This document shows positions 26,306-35,330 of a stretch of 57,502 bases of DNA, in pieces (positions within the stretch are counted from its first letter, which is position 1; each line of letters starts with the position of its first letter). The stretch covers positions 1-57,502 of the forward strand of contig JAKAVM010000072.1 in assembly GCA_021827485.1 (NCBI GenBank), in the 5' to 3' direction. This DNA comes from Actinomycetes bacterium (GTDB lineage Bacteria > Actinomycetota > Acidimicrobiia > Acidimicrobiales > JAKAVM01). Under the pieces are notes generated by a model. That model did not search any database, had not been told where the DNA came from, and saw only the letters and a list, made by a program, of their open reading frames with translations. A program made the position numbers and the translations under genes.

Positions 26306-26321
26306 TAGAACATCCGTTCGA
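26306..26321. promoter_or_regulatory. LexA (SOS) box upstream of recA
   Basis: GAAC-ATCC-GTTC (26308-26319) matches the Gram-positive/actinobacterial SOS operator GAAC-N4-GTTC. It is 158 bases before the recA start and next to a possible -10, TATTAT, at 26325-26330. Confidence 0.8.
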
Positions 26322-26374
26322 GGGTATTATTTACCTTGCTATGGCAAGTATATAAATATATCCCCCAAGTCGTT

Positions 26375-26391
26375 GTCACACCCCTTGTGTA
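26375..26391. promoter_or_regulatory. 17-bp motif shared by recA and lexA upstream regions
   Basis: GTCACACCCCTTGTGTA here and GTCACACCTGTTGTGTA at 43310-43326 are identical at 15 of 17 positions and contain the dyad ACAC-N5-GTGT. This copy also reads TGTCA-N11-TAGGGT, reminiscent of the mycobacterial PafBC (LexA-independent recA) motif as I remember it. Function is inference. Confidence 0.5.
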
Positions 26392-26418
26392 GGGTGCATG
26401 CAAAGAACAAACACCCAA

Positions 26419-26450
26419 GTGACTATCGAATCAAGTATTCGAATAGTCAC
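26419..26450 (+). promoter_or_regulatory. Long inverted repeat in the recA leader
   Basis: GTGACTATCGAAT (26419-26431) pairs with ATTCGAATAGTCAC (26437-26450) with one extra A, a 13-bp stem with a 5-base loop, 26 bases before the recA start. No T-run follows. It may affect mRNA stability or translation. Confidence 0.6.
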
Positions 26451-26476
26451 GGATAAAAGAGAAAGGCATATTAGTA

Positions 26477-27547
26477 ATGGAGAGAGAGAAGGCACTGGAA
26501 GCAGCCCTTGGCCAGATTGAGAAGCAATTTGGTAAAGGGTCGATAATGCGGATGGGCGAGAATGCTCACATGTCAGTCGAGGTCATATCGACGGGGGCAA
26601 TGGCACTAGATTTGGCGTTAGGAGTAGGAGGCCTGCCACGAGGAAGAGTTGTTGAGATCTTTGGGCCGGAATCCTCGGGTAAGTCAACCCTTGCCATGCA
26701 TCTGGTTGCAGAAGCTCAACGTAACGGAGGCATCTGTGCATATGTGGATGCAGAGCATGCCATGGATCCTGCATACGCTAAGGCAATAGGGGTAGATATT
26801 GATGCTTTGCTGATATCGCAACCAGATACAGGTGAACAGGCCCTTGAAATTGCCGAGATGCTGATTCGATCTGGGGCTCTAGACGTTATTGTAATCGACT
26901 CTGTAGCTGCTTTAACTCCGCGCGCCGAAATAGAAGGTGACATGGGAGATGCTCACGTAGGGCTACAAGCACGCCTGATGTCACAAGCACTTCGTAAGCT
27001 GACAGGTGCTTTGAACAAGTCGAATACTATTGCAGTGTTCATCAATCAGCTTCGCGAGAAGATTGGAGTTATATACGGTTCTCCAGAGACAACTCCCGGT
27101 GGGCGAGCTCTGAAGTTCTATTCATCAGTCAGGTTGGATATTCGTAAAGTTGAATCGATCAAAGATGGTGCTGATATTGTTGGCACTCGCACGAAGGTAA
27201 AGGTCGTCAAGAATAAGGTGGCCCCGCCATTCAAAGTGGCTGAATTCGACATAATGTATGGTGTTGGGATAAGTCGTGAAGGTTCTCTGCTTGATGTCGC
27301 CGTAGAGATGGATCTTGTTCGCAAGGCTGGCGCCTGGTATACCTATAACGGTGAGCAGCTTGGCCAAGGGCGGGAAAATGCTAAGCAATTCCTTTCTGAA
27401 CATCCCGAGATGATGGTTGAAATTAACGAGTTGGTAAGGCAGAAGATGATGCCAAAGCCAGATGAGGTATTGGATGTCGACGCCGATGCACAAGGGGAGT
27501 CAGCTAGCATTTCCGAACCAGCCCTGGTGACTAGTTCGACTAAGTAG
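26477..27547 (+). CDS. recA: Recombinase RecA
   Basis: DNA-dependent ATPase for homologous recombination and LexA co-protease. 356 residues, with Walker [10 protein letters not shown], the [11 protein letters not shown] segment, L1 region [19 protein letters not shown], and L2/[20 protein letters not shown]. No intein is present. An upstream GAAC-N4-GTTC box indicates SOS control. recX, often downstream in Actinobacteria, is absent; after a hairpin the vapBC remnant follows. Confidence 0.98.
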   Translation: MEREKALEAALGQIEKQFGKGSIMRMGENAHMSVEVISTGAMALDLALGVGGLPRGRVVEIFGPESSGKSTLAMHLVAEAQRNGGICAYVDAEHAMDPAYAKAIGVDIDALLISQPDTGEQALEIAEMLIRSGALDVIVIDSVAALTPRAEIEGDMGDAHVGLQARLMSQALRKLTGALNKSNTIAVFINQLREKIGVIYGSPETTPGGRALKFYSSVRLDIRKVESIKDGADIVGTRTKVKVVKNKVAPPFKVAEFDIMYGVGISREGSLLDVAVEMDLVRKAGAWYTYNGEQLGQGRENAKQFLSEHPEMMVEINELVRQKMMPKPDEVLDVDADAQGESASISEPALVTSSTK

Positions 27548-27562
27548 TCAATTTATCAAGGT

Positions 27563-27600
27563 CGCCCTAGCCCACTCGTTAGCAAGGCGGGACTAGGGCG
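27563..27600 (+). terminator. Inverted repeat after recA
   Basis: CGCCCTAG (27563-27570) and CTAGGGCG (27593-27600) form an 8-bp stem that can extend by CC/GG past one mismatch. There is no T-run, so termination is only a possibility. Confidence 0.45.
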
Positions 27601-27774
27601 GCCATAATAAACTAGCCGCAGAAAGTTTATTCGCTTGATTCGATTAATATTAAAACAAACACCGTATGATGTTCTGCGACTGTGCGGAGCACCTTGCAGG
27701 AGTTAGTTAGCAGGACTATCTAGAGTTTCCATCAAAACTGTAGGAAGGATTACATATCCACGAGAAGTTAAGTC

Positions 27775-27903
27775 TCAGATATCACAGCTCAACAGCTTAT
27801 GGCCAGCGTCACGTGCCGCGACTACATACGTTGCATCGTATACCGTTATATTATTGTCGAATGCGGCCAATGGAACACTTGAATCAACAAGTACTGTTGT
27901 CAC
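27775..27903 (-). pseudogene. vapC: VapC-like PIN-domain toxin with internal deletion
   Basis: Read from GTG at 27903 to TGA at 27775, the 42-residue frame starts VTTVLVDSSVPLAA, the first PIN strand with its acidic Asp. It then jumps directly to VYDATYVVAARDAGHKLLSC, the C-terminal PIN region. The central 70-90 residues, including further acidic catalytic residues, are missing. The GTG overlaps the stop of the antitoxin gene by four bases (GTGA), the usual vapBC coupling. It is almost certainly inactive as a nuclease. Confidence 0.75.
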
Positions 27904-28124
27904 GCTGGGCGAGTAGACCTAACCATTTCAGCGGTCCTACCTCCATGTCTTCCTGCTCCAGCGAGAAGGTTCTTCATCGCATCGGCTCGGCTAGTCCGGC
28001 GGCGGGCAAGTGCGGTGTCCGCGAAATTTCGAAGAACCGCACTTCGGCTAGTGCCAGTGCGTTCGGCCTCGTTGTCGACTTGGGAAAGAAGATCATCAGG
28101 AAGTGATACCATTACCTTTGCCAT
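27900..28124 (-). CDS. vapB: VapB-like ribbon-helix-helix antitoxin
   Basis: 74 residues. The N-terminal ribbon-helix-helix DNA-binding fold reads MAKVMVSLPDDLLSQVDNEA then RTGTSRSAVLRNF, and the C-terminal tail would normally wrap the toxin. The 3' end overlaps the truncated vapC frame. The gene looks intact, so it may persist as an orphan antitoxin/autoregulator. A perfect palindrome sits seven bases upstream of its start over the predicted promoter. Confidence 0.85.
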   Translation of the reverse strand: MAKVMVSLPDDLLSQVDNEAERTGTSRSAVLRNFADTALARRRTSRADAMKNLLAGAGRHGGRTAEMVRSTRPA

Positions 28125-28130
28125 GCCTAT

Positions 28131-28159
28131 AGTATACCCGGGTATACTGGATCCATCAA
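28131..28159 (-). promoter_or_regulatory. vapB promoter with palindromic operator
   Basis: On the minus strand, TTGATG (28159-28154), a 17-bp spacer and TATACT (28136-28131) form a promoter. AGTATACCCGGGTATACT (28131-28148) is a perfect 18-bp palindrome covering the -10 and most of the spacer, a natural site for a ribbon-helix-helix autorepressor. The transcript would start at or just before the ATG (28124), so it is likely leaderless. Confidence 0.7.
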
Positions 28160-28161
28160 GC

Positions 28162-28189
28162 GTGTCCTGTGGTTCTCAACTCAGGACAC
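28162..28189 (-). terminator. Hairpin after the S53 peptidase gene
   Basis: GTGTCCTG and CAGGACAC form a perfect 8-bp stem with a 12-base loop. It lies upstream of the vapB promoter and just upstream (plus-strand right end: vapB) / left neighbour: the S53 stop. As the S53 gene ends at 28200 on the minus strand, the hairpin is a candidate terminator for it, although no clear T-run follows. Confidence 0.5.
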
Positions 28190-28199
28190 TGAGGGATTA

Positions 28200-31100
28200 C
28201 TAGAGCGTGCCTTCAAAGGGTGCGTCTCCGAAGGGGAGTACGTTGCCATTATCGGTCATAATCCAGTAACCACCCCCATCTTGGGTGGGTGTTATGGAAA
28301 CTACAGGTCCTCCAATAGGAATGCCGATATTAGTGAAGTTATAAGCTGATCCGTAAAAGTTGGCATTCCCAAAAGCAAACACACCACCGTCAGATGCTAC
28401 CAACCAATAACCAGCACCGGAAGGTGTCGCTGCCATTCCAACGATAGGTTGGTTGAGGGTGATATTACCGGTTGACCCATAAAACCCCGCATCGCCAAAG
28501 GCAAAAATCCCTCCATCGGATGCTACCAACCAATACCCTTGACCATCCGATGTACTAGTGATTCCCACAACCGGTCGTGTAAGGGTTAGATTACCCGTAG
28601 ATCCATAAAAGCTGGCACTACCATAGGCAAAAACATCTCCATTTGCATCGGTAATCCAGTAGCCTGTCCCCGAAGGATCTGCGGCAATTCCTACAACCGC
28701 ACTTGTAAGCGGTTGGGTAGAGGCATCACCATACTGATTCACAAAACCAAATGCATAGACATGACCTTCGGAATCAACCTCCCAATAGCCTTGATTAGCC
28801 GGAGCAGTCGCGATACCAACAATTGAACTGCCGAACTGGGGTGATTGAGTAATAATATCGTAACCATAAGGATCGCTAGGAGCCCCATAATATAGAGCAG
28901 TTCCACAAGCTGAAACTACCCCATTTGCATCTGAGATAATGTAACCTCCAGCCGTTCCAGACGATTGGAGCTGAATGGCACTAGAGGTTGTATATGCTTG
29001 TGAACAACTCACATACGTGAACTCATCTGCAAGTACTTGGGGACTTAGTTCTAGAGTGCCAGCGGGGTTATAAGTTTCTACATAGACATCAACTGTCCCT
29101 GGGTACGACACAGGCGGAGCATCGACGACGATTTGTGTTGCCGAAATTATTCGCATATTGAGACCTAACACTTGGTAGTTTCCGAAGGCGACCGAAGAAG
29201 CACCGGTAAAGTTATATCCAGTAATTGTCATCGGGACATGTCCTTCAATTGGCCCAGAAGAAGTACTGATTGAAGTTATTATAGGAAGAACCGTGAATGC
29301 GAACTCGTCACCGGTGTTCATCGATCCAATTGGTTGCACTGCAGAGGGTGGACATGCCAGCGCAAGATTATTTCCAGGATTGGTAAGACTTGTTCCTTGT
29401 GGTGAGGTAACAATCACATCAGTTAAATCACAAGGATTGGTTGTATTGGGATTCGGATCCGTCGGCGTACTGGCGGTGATTTGGGTGCTGGAAACTACAC
29501 TAAAAGACGTGGCGGGCAGATAACAGGAGCTGGGCGGAGTAGAAACTTGGCAGGTACTTTGATTTGAAGTGAAAAACGAGACCTGAGTTGCCCCAGTGAA
29601 TCCCGTGCCGTTAATTGTAATGCTTACCCCTCCCGAGGCAGGGCCGTAGTTGATCGACAAGGATTCTACTGCTGGGCCTGAAGCGTAGGTAAAAGTGTCG
29701 TACGGCGGGTCAGCCTGGCTTGGAAGCGAGCCCTCAAGGATAGTTATGTTTGCCTTCGTTCCAGACGTTCCCGGGGGGGAAATAACTTCCAGTTCAGTAT
29801 CAGAAATAATTTTGAAAGAAGTTGCTGGAGTCGTACCAAACAGTACTTGAGTAACCTGAGAAAAGTTATTACCGTCAATCGTTACAACTGTGCCTCCTGA
29901 TGGACTTCCAACAGCTGGTGAAATTGAGCCGATAAAGGGGGGAAGTTGTGACTGGCTGCATAAAAGGTTTGTCGTATAGGCGCTTCCAGTTGGAGTATAA
30001 AAAAAGTTCGAGGTAGGAAACCCTAGTCCGCCCGCCATTGAATAGTAGTATTTCAGGCTGTTTTGATTTTGCGGATTGAAGGCAGGGTAGTTGCCACTAT
30101 TAGATCCGGTCATATCATTATTGCCAGTGGAGACATCGCCAAACAAGCTCAACAGGTTGGTCTCAGCGAGGGCATAAAGCCTGGGATTAGCAAATCCAAT
30201 ATCAGGTTCGTTGTTCAAGCTGCACGTCTGATTCGCAAGAGCAAAGTAACTGGCCCAAAGCGGTGTTGCAGCGCTAGTTCCGCCGACGACACTCCACTGC
30301 CCGTTCAGGAATATTACATATCCATGGCTTGGGTCTGCATTAGCCGATAAGTCGGGAACCTCTCTACAAAAAGTCCCAACTTGTGCCCCACAGGGAGTGG
30401 CCGAAGAGTAACTGCTGACTACACCAAAGCCCTGCTGCCAACTCGGCATCTGCCAAACGGATGACACTCCTCCACCTCCGGCACCACCATTTGGACCATC
30501 GTTCCAAACCGATTCTGGTATTTGAGATTCGTAGCCATCGAAGGAAGTTCCACCAACCCCGGTAACATATGGCTGACTAGCAGGATCACTTACCGCAAGC
30601 TGGGTATTGTTCAGGCCAGCGCCTCGTGCGCAACCTTCTGACCCAGAGTCGCCAGAAGCAGCCAAGACTGACTGGCCTTGAGCGGCCATTTGCTCAAATA
30701 ATAGGTTTTCTGCAGCGATGGCCCCTTGATCTTGATTAGGTTCACAGATTCCATAGGAGATACTCACAATATTGGAAATATCCTGTGTAGCAATTGCATT
30801 GAATTCTGCAACAAATGATGTAACAGAACTAGGGGCTGTATAGAAGTCAATTGTTGCACCTGGTGCAAGACTTATTAGTTCTTCAACGTCAAGGTCGGCT
30901 TCCCCGTTGAAATATGAAGTACCTCCATCGACCGGAATGTTTTTGATTGTTGGACTGACATTAAAACATTGTTCGTACTGAGAAATATCGCTGGGATTAT
31001 AGTTATAAAGTTCGAATAACGCTATTTTTTGGCCAGCACCCGGCAAAGAGTTTGATGGGATTGTTGCGGCATTAAATCCATAGTGGTTAAACAGTTGATC

Positions 31101-31910
31101 AGTTGTGTATGCTTGATTAGACCCTGCAATACCTGGCGCTAAGCTGCATGGAGGTACTCCAGAGGCTCCCGGTGGAACCACTAAGTGTGACGCTGGTCGA
31201 CCTCTGACATTGAGCGGTTGCGGAATTGCCGCTCCATCTAAGCCAACAACCGATTCGACAAAGGGCCTTATAGCCGTTGGCACAGTCGCTGCAGACGTGT
31301 TTATGTAAGAGCTCTTCCCATCCTTCAAGCGCATCTGCGAAATTTGGGTGCCAAAGACGCTCTCAGCTGTGCCAACTGTTGTAGTAATAGGAAGAAGTAA
31401 GTTATTCGAACTGACCGTTCCCACAGTCATTCCTTGACTGCTTAGATACGACGAAACCTGTTTCACAATCGAAGAAGGTGGTCCAAATTCTTGGGCAAAC
31501 TGTCCGGGCTTGAGATAGTGGTGGTACTGAGTTGAACTCGGGGTATAGATACTTTGCAGAAGTTGAGCTAGTTTTTGATGTTGACTTGGCAAAAGCGCAA
31601 TATCCAGCTGGATTGGAGAACTAGTACTCATTGGGCCCGTCAATCTGTCACCATGAGGGACTAGGGGAACAGATGACGTGAAATGTGGGTTGTTTGGATT
31701 GAGTCTCTGCGGGTTAGCGTAGCTCTTGCCAGCTGTTGAGACCGAAGAGTTAGGTTTAGGGATAGCCCGTTGGCTACTCGCGGTTGAGATTTTATTTGCA
31801 TAGGCCACTGACTGCGTGGCGAAAGTGAAAAATGTCGAGATAAGCGCCACAAGCGAGGCTACGACAAATGCGTTCAATCTATATCTTGCTTCTATGAGTC
31901 TTTTTGACAT
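28200..31910 (-). CDS. Secreted S53 (sedolisin/kumamolisin-type) peptidase with IPT/TIG domains and a six-fold GYW repeat
   Basis: A 1236-residue exported protein. Signal peptide about 1-40 (basic start, then VVASLVALISTFFTF). Pro-kumamolisin activation domain about 75-235 (YHHYLKPGQFAQEFG). S53 catalytic domain about 250-640 with GEADLDVEE (Glu/Asp of the triad), SYGICE, ASGDSGSEG and the Ser motif GGTSAATPLWA. Three or so IPT/TIG immunoglobulin-like domains (about 650-970) each contain GFTGA or NNFSQ-type turns. The end carries six repeats of about 36 residues around GYWLVASDGGVFAFGDA. Sedolisins work at acid pH, so it is probably an extracellular acid protease held at a surface or polymer by its repeats. 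Confidence 0.9.
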   Translation of the reverse strand: MSKRLIEARYRLNAFVVASLVALISTFFTFATQSVAYANKISTASSQRAIPKPNSSVSTAGKSYANPQRLNPNNPHFTSSVPLVPHGDRLTGPMSTSSPIQLDIALLPSQHQKLAQLLQSIYTPSSTQYHHYLKPGQFAQEFGPPSSIVKQVSSYLSSQGMTVGTVSSNNLLLPITTTVGTAESVFGTQISQMRLKDGKSSYINTSAATVPTAIRPFVESVVGLDGAAIPQPLNVRGRPASHLVVPPGASGVPPCSLAPGIAGSNQAYTTDQLFNHYGFNAATIPSNSLPGAGQKIALFELYNYNPSDISQYEQCFNVSPTIKNIPVDGGTSYFNGEADLDVEELISLAPGATIDFYTAPSSVTSFVAEFNAIATQDISNIVSISYGICEPNQDQGAIAAENLLFEQMAAQGQSVLAASGDSGSEGCARGAGLNNTQLAVSDPASQPYVTGVGGTSFDGYESQIPESVWNDGPNGGAGGGGVSSVWQMPSWQQGFGVVSSYSSATPCGAQVGTFCREVPDLSANADPSHGYVIFLNGQWSVVGGTSAATPLWASYFALANQTCSLNNEPDIGFANPRLYALAETNLLSLFGDVSTGNNDMTGSNSGNYPAFNPQNQNSLKYYYSMAGGLGFPTSNFFYTPTGSAYTTNLLCSQSQLPPFIGSISPAVGSPSGGTVVTIDGNNFSQVTQVLFGTTPATSFKIISDTELEVISPPGTSGTKANITILEGSLPSQADPPYDTFTYASGPAVESLSINYGPASGGVSITINGTGFTGATQVSFFTSNQSTCQVSTPPSSCYLPATSFSVVSSTQITASTPTDPNPNTTNPCDLTDVIVTSPQGTSLTNPGNNLALACPPSAVQPIGSMNTGDEFAFTVLPIITSISTSSGPIEGHVPMTITGYNFTGASSVAFGNYQVLGLNMRIISATQIVVDAPPVSYPGTVDVYVETYNPAGTLELSPQVLADEFTYVSCSQAYTTSSAIQLQSSGTAGGYIISDANGVVSACGTALYYGAPSDPYGYDIITQSPQFGSSIVGIATAPANQGYWEVDSEGHVYAFGFVNQYGDASTQPLTSAVVGIAADPSGTGYWITDANGDVFAYGSASFYGSTGNLTLTRPVVGITSTSDGQGYWLVASDGGIFAFGDAGFYGSTGNITLNQPIVGMAATPSGAGYWLVASDGGVFAFGNANFYGSAYNFTNIGIPIGGPVVSITPTQDGGGYWIMTDNGNVLPFGDAPFEGTL

Positions 31911-32039
31911 CTGTGCCTCCGACCATGGCGCATTGACTATGAATATTGGTTTGGATCGGACAATAAACTAGTGCCGATTGAAATAATATGCTAGTCGACT
32001 TTAGTGAAAGTAGGGGACTTTAGATATAGGCTGGTCGTA

Positions 32040-33452
32040 ATGAATTTTTCGACGTCTGATAGCCGCAAATATGCAATATGGACTTTTGGCTGCCAAATGA
32101 ATCTAAATGATTCTGAACGAATAGCTGGAGTTCTGGAGAGTCGAGGGATGATTAGAACCCAAGATGTGGAATTAGCAGATATCGTTGTTATCAATACGTG
32201 TTGTATTCGCGAGAACGCCGACAATAAGTTTTACGGGAGCCTCAGTAGGCTCAAGCCCATAAAAGATGGCCGGCCGGGTATGCAAATTGCCGTCGGAGGT
32301 TGTCTAGCCCAAAAAGACCGGGAGGAAATCATACGACGATCACCCTACGTTGATGTTCTCTTTGGAACTCATAATATCCCCCGAGTTGCCGATCTACTCG
32401 ACCAGGCGCTTTCAACCGGTGGCCATGTAGTCGAAATCTTAGAAGGGCCAGATGAAGAATCACCTAATGCCTTTCAGATTCCAACGGTTCGGAGTAGTCT
32501 TCACAGCTCTTGGGTCACTATCCAAACTGGATGTAATAATTCGTGCTCTTTTTGTATCGTTCCTTCGGTTAGAGGTAAAGAGGTTTCAAGACCGATGGAG
32601 GAGATCAAGGCAGAAGTAACCCAGTTGGCGAAAACCGGAGTAACTGAGATTACCCTATTGGGCCAAAACGTCAACTCCTATGGAAGAGATATTACAAAAA
32701 GATCGCCACTTTTTGCCGAACTCCTTTACGAACTAGGGGCAGTCAGTGGTATTCGGCGAATTCGTTTTACCAGTCCTCATCCGAAAGATTTTAGATTAGA
32801 AACTGCTCTCGCTATGGCACAAGTCCCGCAAGTCTGCGAACAACTTCATCTTCCGATGCAATCGGGAAGTGATCATATTCTTGCAAAGATGAGGCGTGGA
32901 TATACCGGGCAACGATATTTAGAGAAAGTCGCGATGGCACGGTCTGCAATTGCCGACCTAGCGCTAACTACAGATATTATCGTGGGTTTTCCTGGCGAAA
33001 CCGAAGAAGATTTTGAAGATACGTTAAAAGTGGCGAGCCAAGCTAGATTTGACGGGGCTTTTACGTTCATATTCTCTGCTCGTCCTGGTACAAGAGCTGA
33101 GAAAATGAATGAGTCCTATGTCGATCCCGAAGTTATTTCTGAGCGATTTGAGAGACTCAAGATCGTAATCGACCGATCGTCTCATCAAAGCAATCTTGTA
33201 AGGGTTGGCAAGGTTGAGGAAGTGCTCATAGAAGGCCCAAGCAAGAAGAATCCTGAGTATCTGACTGGACGTACTCGCCAAAACAAATTAGTTCACTTTG
33301 GAGTTGACGCTGAATTTGCTTGCGAGGATATCGGAGGCCACTATGGCAGCGTTGCGATAGAGTCGTGTTCGCCTCATTTTCTCCGTGGGACGCTGGTATC
33401 TCTTCAGACACAGCCCAGAAATCGCAAGAGTCTACCGATTTTAGTTGGATAA
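32040..33452 (+). CDS. miaB: tRNA-2-methylthio-N6-dimethylallyladenosine synthase MiaB
   Basis: Radical-SAM methylthiotransferase acting on i6A37 of tRNA after MiaA. The N-terminal auxiliary cluster cysteines are in TFGCQMN, NTCCIRENAD and VGGCLAQKD. The radical-SAM triad is CNNSCSFC, with a C-terminal TRAM-type domain (VEEVLIEGPSKKN). ATG 32040 fits the family start (KYAIWTFGCQMN); an in-frame GTG at 32004 is less likely. The stop is 22 bp before the preferred miaA ATG. Confidence 0.96.
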   Translation: MNFSTSDSRKYAIWTFGCQMNLNDSERIAGVLESRGMIRTQDVELADIVVINTCCIRENADNKFYGSLSRLKPIKDGRPGMQIAVGGCLAQKDREEIIRRSPYVDVLFGTHNIPRVADLLDQALSTGGHVVEILEGPDEESPNAFQIPTVRSSLHSSWVTIQTGCNNSCSFCIVPSVRGKEVSRPMEEIKAEVTQLAKTGVTEITLLGQNVNSYGRDITKRSPLFAELLYELGAVSGIRRIRFTSPHPKDFRLETALAMAQVPQVCEQLHLPMQSGSDHILAKMRRGYTGQRYLEKVAMARSAIADLALTTDIIVGFPGETEEDFEDTLKVASQARFDGAFTFIFSARPGTRAEKMNESYVDPEVISERFERLKIVIDRSSHQSNLVRVGKVEEVLIEGPSKKNPEYLTGRTRQNKLVHFGVDAEFACEDIGGHYGSVAIESCSPHFLRGTLVSLQTQPRNRKSLPILVG

Positions 33453-33474
33453 TGGGCTCGAAATTATCCATTCC

Positions 33475-34398
33475 ATGAGAAAGCTAGCGATTGTAGGTCC
33501 AACAGCTACGGGCAAGAGTAGGTTAGCTATTGAACTTGCCGAGATCTTACAACATAAGTATGAGACAAATTATGAAATTATCTCTGCTGATTCAATGTGC
33601 GTATATGAGTCAATGGATATTGGCACTGCTAAACCATCAGTTGAAGATAGGAAGCTAGTTCCCCATCACTTGATAGATATAATTAAGCCACAAGAAGAGT
33701 TTTCTGTAAGTGAGTTCCAGTCAAAAGCTTCGCAAATCATTGAACCTATTGATTTCGGCAATGGGGGTGTAATAATGGTTGGTGGAACTGGTCTTTACAT
33801 ACGATCAATAGTTGATGGCCTAGAAATCCCAGGAAAGTGGCCAACTGTTAGAGCAAGAATCGAGCAAGAAATCCTGAGCAAAGGACAAGAGTCACTCTAT
33901 CAAGATCTTCTAGAGCGCGATCCTGTGGCTGCAAGTAGAATTATTCCGAGCAACACAAGGAGGATAGTTCGAGCTCTGGAAGTAATAATGGGAAGTGGGC
34001 GTATGTTTTCCTCATTTGGACCTGGACTCGAGAGTTATCTTGATACTCAATATGTTCAAATTGGACTTGATCTTGAAAACGAAGAATTGGATAAAGCAAT
34101 AGAATTGCGCTTGGAGCTTCAGTTGGAGATGGGATTTGTTCAAGAAGTGGAGGATCTACTCAAGGCCGAAGTACCAATGTCGAAAACCGCCCGACAAGCT
34201 CTTGGCTATAAAGAGCTGATTCGATTTATACAGGGTGAAATATCAATCGAAACCGCTAAGGATATTATCGTAGCTCGAACCAGGCGCTTTGCCAGGCGGC
34301 AGAGACGATGGTTTAGACGTGATCCAAGAATAATCTGGTTCCGGGGCGATCGTGATCCTACTAAAATTATGAGTCAGCTTGAGAAGCTAGCCAGTTGA
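33475..34398 (+). CDS. miaA: tRNA dimethylallyltransferase MiaA
   Basis: Transfers a dimethylallyl group to A37 of tRNA, making the substrate of MiaB encoded just upstream. P-loop AIVGPTATGKSRLA at the N-terminus, then ISADSMCVYESMDIGTAKP, HHLIDIIKP and GGTGLYIRSIVDGL, all characteristic. The preferred start is ATG 33475 (307 residues); an in-frame TTG at 33445 overlapping miaB would add ten residues. The dapF start overlaps its stop. Confidence 0.95.
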   Translation: MRKLAIVGPTATGKSRLAIELAEILQHKYETNYEIISADSMCVYESMDIGTAKPSVEDRKLVPHHLIDIIKPQEEFSVSEFQSKASQIIEPIDFGNGGVIMVGGTGLYIRSIVDGLEIPGKWPTVRARIEQEILSKGQESLYQDLLERDPVAASRIIPSNTRRIVRALEVIMGSGRMFSSFGPGLESYLDTQYVQIGLDLENEELDKAIELRLELQLEMGFVQEVEDLLKAEVPMSKTARQALGYKELIRFIQGEISIETAKDIIVARTRRFARRQRRWFRRDPRIIWFRGDRDPTKIMSQLEKLAS

Positions 34399-35330
34399 AT
34401 CAACTCCAAAGCGTATTCAAACTAACTGGCCAAGGCAATGATTTTATAGTCTATTTAGCCCAGAACCGTCGGATTGAATTTACCGTCGACTCAATTAGGC
34501 GGCTATGTGATCGCCACTATGGGATTGGAAGTGATGGTTTCATAATTGCGCGAAAGCCGGAGGAAATTTCTGACCGAAGTCAACCTTACGAAATTTGCGC
34601 GGAGATGGAGCTTTTCAACGCCGATGGATCGCTAGCAGAGATTAGTGGTAACGGGATTCGATGTTTAGGTAAGGTTCTCTGGGACGCGAATTGGGCACAA
34701 GGGGATACGGCTTTGATAGCTAGCGCAAGTGGCATTCGTAAATTAGTACTTAGAGAAGTTGTGGATGATAATACTTCGAATCTTTCAGTCGAAATGGGTG
34801 ACGCGGTCCTAGAGAAAGAGCTAGCGGTTGAGGATCTAGGTTGGATCGGTGGTGAGGTCCTTCACAAGGTACGCCGTGCATATCAATTACGGATCGGGAA
34901 TCCTCACTGTGTACTGGTAGTCGACGACGTTAGTGAAATTGATCTTGATTATATAGGCGAACTCGCACAAGCTCAGTTCCCTAGTGGCATCAACCTTGAG
35001 ATCATAAGCGAAGTCCCACCTAAGAATATGAAGATCTTTAGCGGTGACTATTTACCCGATAATGAAACTCCGGATGGGTTAGGAGGTTCGTCAATTTTTA
35101 TGCGAGTTTTTGAGCGTGGAGTAGGTCTAACTCTAGCCTGTGGATCGGGAAGTTGCGCGGCGGCACTCTGTTCGTCCATTCTAGGGATCTCCGATCGAAA
35201 TGTTGACGTTATCAATCCAGGTGGGACTCTCAATGTGTCACTAAATGGTTCTAGTGCATGTTTATCTGGCCCGGTAGTAAGTATTGGAGCGATAGAAACT
35301 ACCCTATTGGAGCAGGAATACCGATACTAA
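34395..35330 (+). CDS. dapF: Diaminopimelate epimerase (first catalytic Cys replaced by Ser)
   Basis: Interconverts LL- and meso-diaminopimelate using a two-cysteine acid/base pair. The N-terminus KLTGQGNDFIVY and NADGSLAEISGNGIRC are family motifs, and the second cysteine is C249 in LTLACGSGSCAAA. The first catalytic position, usually CGNG, reads S84 in ISGNG. About 20 extra residues (PDNETPDGLGG) sit before IFMRVFERG. TTG start overlapping miaA by four bases. Its stop overlaps the hflX ATG by one base. Confidence 0.92.
   Translation: MNQLQSVFKLTGQGNDFIVYLAQNRRIEFTVDSIRRLCDRHYGIGSDGFIIARKPEEISDRSQPYEICAEMELFNADGSLAEISGNGIRCLGKVLWDANWAQGDTALIASASGIRKLVLREVVDDNTSNLSVEMGDAVLEKELAVEDLGWIGGEVLHKVRRAYQLRIGNPHCVLVVDDVSEIDLDYIGELAQAQFPSGINLEIISEVPPKNMKIFSGDYLPDNETPDGLGGSSIFMRVFERGVGLTLACGSGSCAAALCSSILGISDRNVDVINPGGTLNVSLNGSSACLSGPVVSIGAIETTLLEQEYRY

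Noticed and set aside
27813-28106. 97-codon plus-strand frame
   Set aside because: Antisense to the vapB gene, which has a clear ribbon-helix-helix fold and promoter.
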